Shown in pieces: positions 5,858 through 9,793 of a stretch of DNA of 9,793 nt. Made by a program: the position numbers and the translations under genes. Below the pieces are notes generated by a model. It searched no databases, was not told the origin of the DNA, and was given only the letters and a program-made list of their open reading frames with translations. Position 1 is the first letter of the stretch, and each line of letters begins with the position of its first letter. The stretch comes from Pollutibacter sp044353505. GTDB taxonomy: Bacteria > Bacteroidota > Bacteroidia > Chitinophagales > Chitinophagaceae. The stretch is from the NCBI GenBank assembly GCA_044353505.1, contig JBILBU010000053.1:1-9793 (forward strand). The letters are read 5' to 3'.

Positions 5858-6472
5858 CTACTTCTTGGCAGCTGGTGCAGCGGCAGGGGCTGCAGCCTTA
5901 GCAGGAGCAGCGGCCTCTTCCTGTTTCAACTGACGGGTCATTGTTACAGAAGCGATTGGAATTCTTGGAGAGTTCATGATCTCAAAATTATCAGTTACGA
6001 TATCCTGAACACGGATGTTCTGGTTGAGTTCCAAATTGGTGAGATCAACTTCAATATTCTCCCTTAGGTACTTTGGTGTTGTTTTCACTTTTACAGACTT
6101 AAGTCTGATTTCAAGTTTACCACCGGCTTTAACACCAACGGCTGCTCCAGTGAATTTAAGGGGAATGTTGGCTGTGATCTTCTTTCCTTCAACAAGTTCC
6201 AACAAATCAACGTGCGTTAGTTTGTCAGTCACTTTGTTAAATTGGAGGTCTTTTAAAATGCAGGTGTATGCCTTCCCTTCCACTTTCATTTCAACTAATT
6301 GAAAATCAGGCGTGTAGATGAATGGCTTCAGGGCAAGTGATTTTACTACAAAGTTAACCTCTTGAGCACCCCCGTAAATTACACCAGGTACCATGTCTTG
6401 AGAGCGTAACCGGCGGGTGGCTGTTTTGCCAGTTTCGGTCCTCAATTGTCCTTCGATTGTAATCGTCTTCAT
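5858..6472 (-). CDS. rplY: 50S ribosomal protein L25 / TL5 / general stress protein Ctc
   Basis: A 204-residue long-form L25 (TL5/Ctc type), which binds 5S rRNA in the large ribosomal subunit. The N-terminal L25 domain (about 1-90) begins with the family pattern TIEGQLRTETGKTATRRLR, then MVPGVIYGG, and includes FQLVEMKVEGKAYTCILKDLQFN and THVDLLEL. The C-terminal beta domain (about 95-180) contains VGVKAGGKLE, TPKYLRENIEVDLTNLELNQNI and RIPIASV. A low-complexity tail of Ala, Pro and Lys follows (roughly the last 25 residues), common in Bacteroidota L25 proteins and probably disordered. The start has an A-rich upstream region and no Shine-Dalgarno sequence. It lies 40 bases after prs on the same strand, so the two are probably one transcript, ended by the terminator before pth. 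Confidence 0.96.
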   Translation of the reverse strand: MKTITIEGQLRTETGKTATRRLRSQDMVPGVIYGGAQEVNFVVKSLALKPFIYTPDFQLVEMKVEGKAYTCILKDLQFNKVTDKLTHVDLLELVEGKKITANIPLKFTGAAVGVKAGGKLEIRLKSVKVKTTPKYLRENIEVDLTNLELNQNIRVQDIVTDNFEIMNSPRIPIASVTMTRQLKQEEAAAPAKAAAPAAAPAAKK

Positions 6473-6512
6473 TGTATTGTGTTTAAAAAATGACGCTTTT
6501 ATGAGCCAACCT

Positions 6513-7472
6513 TTATTTATTCCTCTGTTGAGAATGAATAAACAGACTGGTTATGCTCTGGTTTTCATAGGCGTTTTTGATGGCCGAGGCAAACAAGTTA
6601 GCCACACTCAGCACTTTCAGCTTGGAAGAATGTCCTCTAAGCGGAATCGTATCGCAGACCACCAACTCCTCTAAAATGCTGTTTTCGATATTTGTGTATG
6701 CATTTCCGCTTAACACGGGGTGCGTACACAAGGCCCTAACACTTCTTGCTCCTTTGTCTTTCAACAGTTTAGCTGCTTTTGTAAGGGTTCCTGCTGTGTC
6801 ACAAATATCATCAATCAGCACAATATCGCGGTCGGTAACATCGCCAATTACTACCATGCTCGCTATCTCATTGGCCCTCTTTCTGTGCTTGTCACAGATG
6901 ACCATTTCCACGTTAAAATAGCTTGCTACCTCACGGATTCTGTTCGCACTTCCCACATCGGGGGCGGCAAAGGTAAGGTTTTCGAGCTGAAGATCCCTTA
7001 TGTAGGGTATAAAAATTGCCGAGCTATCGAGGTGATCTACGGGTATATCGAAGTAGCCTTGAATCTGGGGAGCATGAAGATCCATGGTGATTACCCTATC
7101 AGCTCCGGCAGCAGTTAGAATATTGGCAACCAACTTAGACCCTATGGCTACCCTTGGCTTGTCTTTTCGATCCTGCCTGGCATAGCCAAAATAAGGAATG
7201 ACGGTAATGATCTTATACGCAGAAGCCCGCTTGGCTGCATCGATCATTAACAGCAATTCAAGGAGATTATCCCCCGGCGCAAACGTGCTTTGCACTAGGA
7301 AAACATAATCACCTCGTATACTTTCGAGAAAAATAGGCTGAATTTCTCCGTCGCTGAATTTCTGAATACTGATCTTACCTAGACTGCCGCCATAGACGGT
7401 GGCTATCTTTTCTGCCAGGTATTGAGAGCTGGTTCCGGAGAAAATCTTACAGGATGGTCCTACGCGTTGCAT
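6513..7472 (-). CDS. prs: Ribose-phosphate pyrophosphokinase (PRPP synthase)
   Basis: A 319-residue class I PRPP synthase, which makes 5-phosphoribosyl-1-diphosphate from ribose 5-phosphate and ATP for nucleotide, His and Trp biosynthesis. Visible motifs are KIFSGTSSQYLAEKIA at the N-terminus, FSDGE (39-43), the ATP-site and flexible-loop RQDRK (99-103), DLHA (131-134) and the PRPP loop DDICDTAGT (221-229). Position 224 is Cys where Ile or Val is usual, a mild change. I chose the ATG at 7472 because the PRPP synthase fold starts nine residues later. The open frame reaches 7544, but those 24 residues are hydrophobic and not family-like. The gene is divergent from the radC-type gene, with 164 bases between, and is the first gene of the minus-strand block. 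Length and motifs argue for a fully active enzyme. Confidence 0.97.
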   Translation of the reverse strand: MQRVGPSCKIFSGTSSQYLAEKIATVYGGSLGKISIQKFSDGEIQPIFLESIRGDYVFLVQSTFAPGDNLLELLLMIDAAKRASAYKIITVIPYFGYARQDRKDKPRVAIGSKLVANILTAAGADRVITMDLHAPQIQGYFDIPVDHLDSSAIFIPYIRDLQLENLTFAAPDVGSANRIREVASYFNVEMVICDKHRKRANEIASMVVIGDVTDRDIVLIDDICDTAGTLTKAAKLLKDKGARSVRALCTHPVLSGNAYTNIENSILEELVVCDTIPLRGHSSKLKVLSVANLFASAIKNAYENQSITSLFIHSQQRNK

Positions 7473-7636
7473 AAAATGAATTGAGTAAGGCGAAGATAAC
7501 AAAAGAAGAGCGACCTGAGACCCGAGATATGAGAAGATGGACAAAAGTGGAAAAGAAAATGCGTATCAGGCTTTTGCAGCGATATGTATGTGCAAAACTC
7601 AGCTAGGGAATCTAGCCTTAACCATAAAAAACGAAG
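7473..7636. other. Divergent intergenic region between prs and radC
   Basis: This gap should hold promoters for both prs (minus) and radC (plus). On the minus strand TATCTTCG at 7498-7491 matches TAnnTTTG at seven of eight positions, 19 bases before the prs ATG, but no TTTG lies at the right distance. On the plus strand I see no convincing pair of elements for radC. A short inverted repeat (GCTAG at 7602-7606, CTAGC at 7612-7616) lies 20 bases before the radC start and is too short to interpret. Confidence 0.35.
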
Positions 7637-8317
7637 ATGAAACAAATTAAATACTGGCCGGCAGATGAAAGACCGAGAGAGAAATTAAGACAAATCGGTG
7701 CAGGTCAACTGAGCAATACCGAATTGCTTGCCATACTTATCCAACAGGGTACCAGAGATAGAACTGCGATGGACCTGGCGATGGAGATGTTGGAAAAGAG
7801 CCATAACAAGTTGGCTGAATTTGCCCGCTCATCGGTACGCGACCTGATGAAAACTCCAGGGATAGGTATGGCAAAGGCCAGCATCATTCAAGCTGCCCTT
7901 GAACTGGGCAGAAGAAGGCTTGCCGATGAGCACCTCATTAGTGAAACCATCACAGGAAGTGCATCAGTAGCAAAATATCTTCAAGTGAAATTGATGGATT
8001 TCCCTCATGAGGTGTTTGCAGTGCTGTTCCTAAACAGGGCTAACAGAATCAGGCATTTTGAAATAATCAGTTCGGGGGGTATTACCGGAACGGTTGCAGA
8101 CCCAAGAATTATCTTGAAGAAGGCATTGGAAGAAGATGCAGTCAGTTTGATACTTTGTCACAATCATCCATCAGGCAACCTTAAGCCATCGAGAGCCGAC
8201 CAAGAACTGACATCCAAAATCAGACATGCGGCAAAGTACTTTGATATCGCAGTACTCGATCACATCATTGTGAGCACAGACGGCTATTACAGCTTTGCAG
8301 ATGAGGGGGCGATTTGA
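7637..8317 (+). CDS. radC: RadC/UPF0758 family JAMM-domain protein
   Basis: A 226-residue RadC-type (UPF0758) protein of normal length. The N-terminal third carries the family's helical domain with a helix-hairpin-helix-like TPGIG turn (73-77) after LLAILIQQGT and the RDLMK stretch. The C-terminal MPN/JAMM domain (about 105-226) has the metal motif HxHx7SxxD, with H175, H177, S185 and D188 in HNHPSGNLKPSRAD. The metal site is complete. The family was named for DNA repair, but later genetic work did not support a repair role for chromosomal RadC, and its substrate is unknown. The start ATG follows an A-rich leader (CCATAAAAAACGAAG) and gives the typical KYWPADERPREKL opening. It is divergent from prs and stands 176 bases upstream of the aminopeptidase gene. 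The family is sure; the function is not. Confidence 0.95.
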   Translation: MKQIKYWPADERPREKLRQIGAGQLSNTELLAILIQQGTRDRTAMDLAMEMLEKSHNKLAEFARSSVRDLMKTPGIGMAKASIIQAALELGRRRLADEHLISETITGSASVAKYLQVKLMDFPHEVFAVLFLNRANRIRHFEIISSGGITGTVADPRIILKKALEEDAVSLILCHNHPSGNLKPSRADQELTSKIRHAAKYFDIAVLDHIIVSTDGYYSFADEGAI

Positions 8318-8382
8318 TACCTGCGAAATCGGATGCCCAAGATTAGAGCCCACCAATGTTTAGAAATGATGCAAGTTTTAAC

Positions 8383-8409
8383 GTTAATTCCCTAATTGGG
8401 TTAACTTAG
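8383..8409 (+). promoter_or_regulatory. Inverted repeat overlapping a candidate promoter of the aminopeptidase gene
   Basis: GTTAA (8383-8387) and TTAAC (8401-8405) form an inverted repeat, with an inner CCC/GGG pair around a TAATT loop. Its right half overlaps TAACTTAG (8402-8409), which matches the Bacteroidota -7 consensus at seven of eight positions; a T-rich TTTT at 8376-8379 could be a weak upstream element. The 9-base word TTTAACGTT occurs at 8377-8385 and again at 8466-8474. The rest of the 176-base gap shows no gene or terminator. Confidence 0.25.
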
Positions 8410-8493
8410 CCATAGAAAATTTATGACAACCAGAAACTAAATTACACTAACACCTTCGACTGATATTTAACGTTGGAAGGCAAATATTAGATC

Positions 8494-9780
8494 ATGCATT
8501 CAGAAAACATAAACCCTCAAATCTTTGTCGACAATAGAAAAAGATTTGTTGCCCAAATGGAAAAAAATAGCGTTGCCATCTTTAACAGCAACGATGAAGT
8601 TCCTAGTAACGGGGATGCCTTATATCCATTTGTGCAGAACAGTGATTTGTATTGGCTGACTGGCATTCGTCAGGAAGACACCATGCTCATTCTATTCCCA
8701 GATAACCCGGATAAAAAATACAAAGAAGTATTGGTGATCGTCCGACCAAATGAACTAAAAGAAAAATGGGATGGCAAAAAACATCGCGTAGCAGAGGCAA
8801 CACAACTATCTGGCATTTCAACCATCGTTTGGTTAGATTCAATGGATGGACTACTTCAGCCAATGATTCATTTGGCGGAAAACATCTATTTAAACACCAA
8901 TGAAAATGATAGAAAGTCGAATCAATTGGCCGTGCGCGACTACCGCTACGCTGCTGAAATGAGGTCTCGATATCCACTGCACAACTACAAGAGGTCTGCA
9001 AGAATTATGCACCAACTAAGGGCAATAAAATCTCCTCTTGAAGTAGCTACCCTGCAACAAGCAATTGATATCACAGAAAAAACATTCAGGCGACTGCTTA
9101 AATTCATCAAGCCAGGCGTTTGGGAAAACCAAATTGAAGCAGAGATTTATCATGAATTCATGATGAATCGCTCAGCAGGTCCAGCTTACGGATCAATCAT
9201 CGCGTCAGGAGATCGCGCCAGAACACTGCACTATATTGCCAACAACCAACAGTGTAAAAATGGAGAATTGATATTGATGGATTTCGGAGCTGAATTCGGT
9301 GGATACTGTGCTGACCTCACAAGAACAGTTCCTGTAAATGGGAAGTTTACCAAAAGGCAAAAAGAAGTATACAATGCTTGCCTACATTTACATGACTACG
9401 CAAAAGGACTACTGAAACCAGGCATCAGCGTTTTGAGATATACCGACATGGTGGGAGATGAAGCCTCGAAAATATTATTAAAGATCGGATTGCTTAACAA
9501 AACAGATATTAAAAACGAATCGGCAGAAAACCGAGCATATAGAAAATATCTTTGCCACGGCATATCACACCACCTTGGCATTGATGTACATGATCTTGGC
9601 ACAAAAACCGAACCCATCAAACAAGGCATGGTATTCACCGTTGAGCCAGGCATCTATATAGAAGAAGAACAAATAGGCATCAGGATTGAAAATAATGTAT
9701 GGATTACCAAAAATGGCAATGTAGACCTCATGAAAAATATTCCTATTAAGGCAGATGATATAGAGCGGCTCATGAAATAA
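8494..9780 (+). CDS. pepP: Xaa-Pro aminopeptidase (aminopeptidase P, M24B)
   Basis: A complete 428-residue aminopeptidase P, which removes N-terminal residues preceding proline from peptides in the cytoplasm. The N-terminal AMP_N domain (about 7-140) includes NSDLYWLTGIRQED. The C-terminal pita-bread M24 domain carries all five dimetal ligands: D263 (MDFGAEFGG), D274 (YCADLTRT), H359 (HGISHHLG), E384 (TVEPGIYI) and E399 (GIRIENN), in the order and context known from E. coli PepP. The linker IMHQLRAIKSPLEVATLQQAIDITE is also typical. Compared with E. coli PepP the loop between the last two glutamates is shorter (15 residues apart versus 23). There is no signal peptide. The ATG at 8494 has a GGAAGG 13 bases upstream, too far for a good Shine-Dalgarno sequence. 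The window ends 13 bases after the stop, so its terminator and any partner gene are not visible. Confidence 0.96.
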   Translation: MHSENINPQIFVDNRKRFVAQMEKNSVAIFNSNDEVPSNGDALYPFVQNSDLYWLTGIRQEDTMLILFPDNPDKKYKEVLVIVRPNELKEKWDGKKHRVAEATQLSGISTIVWLDSMDGLLQPMIHLAENIYLNTNENDRKSNQLAVRDYRYAAEMRSRYPLHNYKRSARIMHQLRAIKSPLEVATLQQAIDITEKTFRRLLKFIKPGVWENQIEAEIYHEFMMNRSAGPAYGSIIASGDRARTLHYIANNQQCKNGELILMDFGAEFGGYCADLTRTVPVNGKFTKRQKEVYNACLHLHDYAKGLLKPGISVLRYTDMVGDEASKILLKIGLLNKTDIKNESAENRAYRKYLCHGISHHLGIDVHDLGTKTEPIKQGMVFTVEPGIYIEEEQIGIRIENNVWITKNGNVDLMKNIPIKADDIERLMK

Positions 9781-9793
9781 CTTGTATACATAC

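Noticed and set aside
7473..7544. 24-residue upstream extension of prs
   Set aside because: The extension is hydrophobic and unlike PRPP synthase N-termini; starting at 7472 gives the usual family length.
7637..8317. RadC as part of a mobile element or anti-restriction island
   Set aside because: RadC-type genes do occur on mobile elements, but here the neighbours are housekeeping genes and there are no integrase, transposase or flanking repeats.
8356..8409. 17-codon plus-strand open frame between radC and pepP
   Set aside because: Too short, no recognisable features, and its end coincides with the candidate promoter; a frame of this size is expected by chance.
1..9793. CRISPR array, tRNA, rRNA, insertion sequence, toxin-antitoxin or phage defence system
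   Set aside because: No spaced direct repeats, cloverleaf sequences, transposase frames or paired small genes are visible; almost all of the DNA is accounted for by recognised core genes.

Overview
The window is ordinary chromosomal DNA, most likely from a member of the Bacteroidota (perhaps a Cytophagales-like lineage; this finer placement is inference). The case rests on three things. The proteins have Bacteroidota-type sequences: a LemA-TPM-TPM cluster, a DUF4442 hotdog protein, L25 with an Ala/Pro/Lys tail, and prs-rplY-pth in a row. Start codons are preceded by A/T-rich DNA instead of Shine-Dalgarno sequences. Several upstream regions hold octamers close to the Bacteroidota -7 promoter element TAnnTTTG. 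I see no phage, plasmid, transposon, CRISPR, tRNA or rRNA features.

Layout. Positions 1-2477 are on the plus strand: the C-terminal half of phosphoglycerate kinase, a strong intrinsic terminator, then a tight three-gene unit of lemA, a cytosolic TPM-domain protein and an exported, membrane-anchored TPM-domain protein with a glycine-rich tail. Positions 2548-7472 are six genes on the minus strand, transcribed in the order prs (PRPP synthase), rplY (ribosomal protein L25/TL5), pth (peptidyl-tRNA hydrolase), an FAH-family hydrolase, a DUF4442 hotdog protein and a beta-CASP metallo-beta-lactamase ribonuclease. A near-perfect terminator hairpin separates rplY from pth, and its U-tract touches the pth start codon. 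Positions 7637-9780 return to the plus strand with a RadC/UPF0758 JAMM protein, divergent from prs, and a complete Xaa-Pro aminopeptidase.

The minus-strand block is mostly housekeeping: nucleotide precursor supply, ribosome structure, rescue of peptidyl-tRNA and RNA processing or decay. The lemA-TPM-TPM unit is the least understood part. It looks like an envelope-associated module with one TPM domain on each side of the membrane.

I found no convincing new biological system. The points most worth a second look are the terminator abutting pth, the two-sided TPM arrangement with LemA, and the close pairing of the DUF4442 protein with the beta-CASP nuclease.
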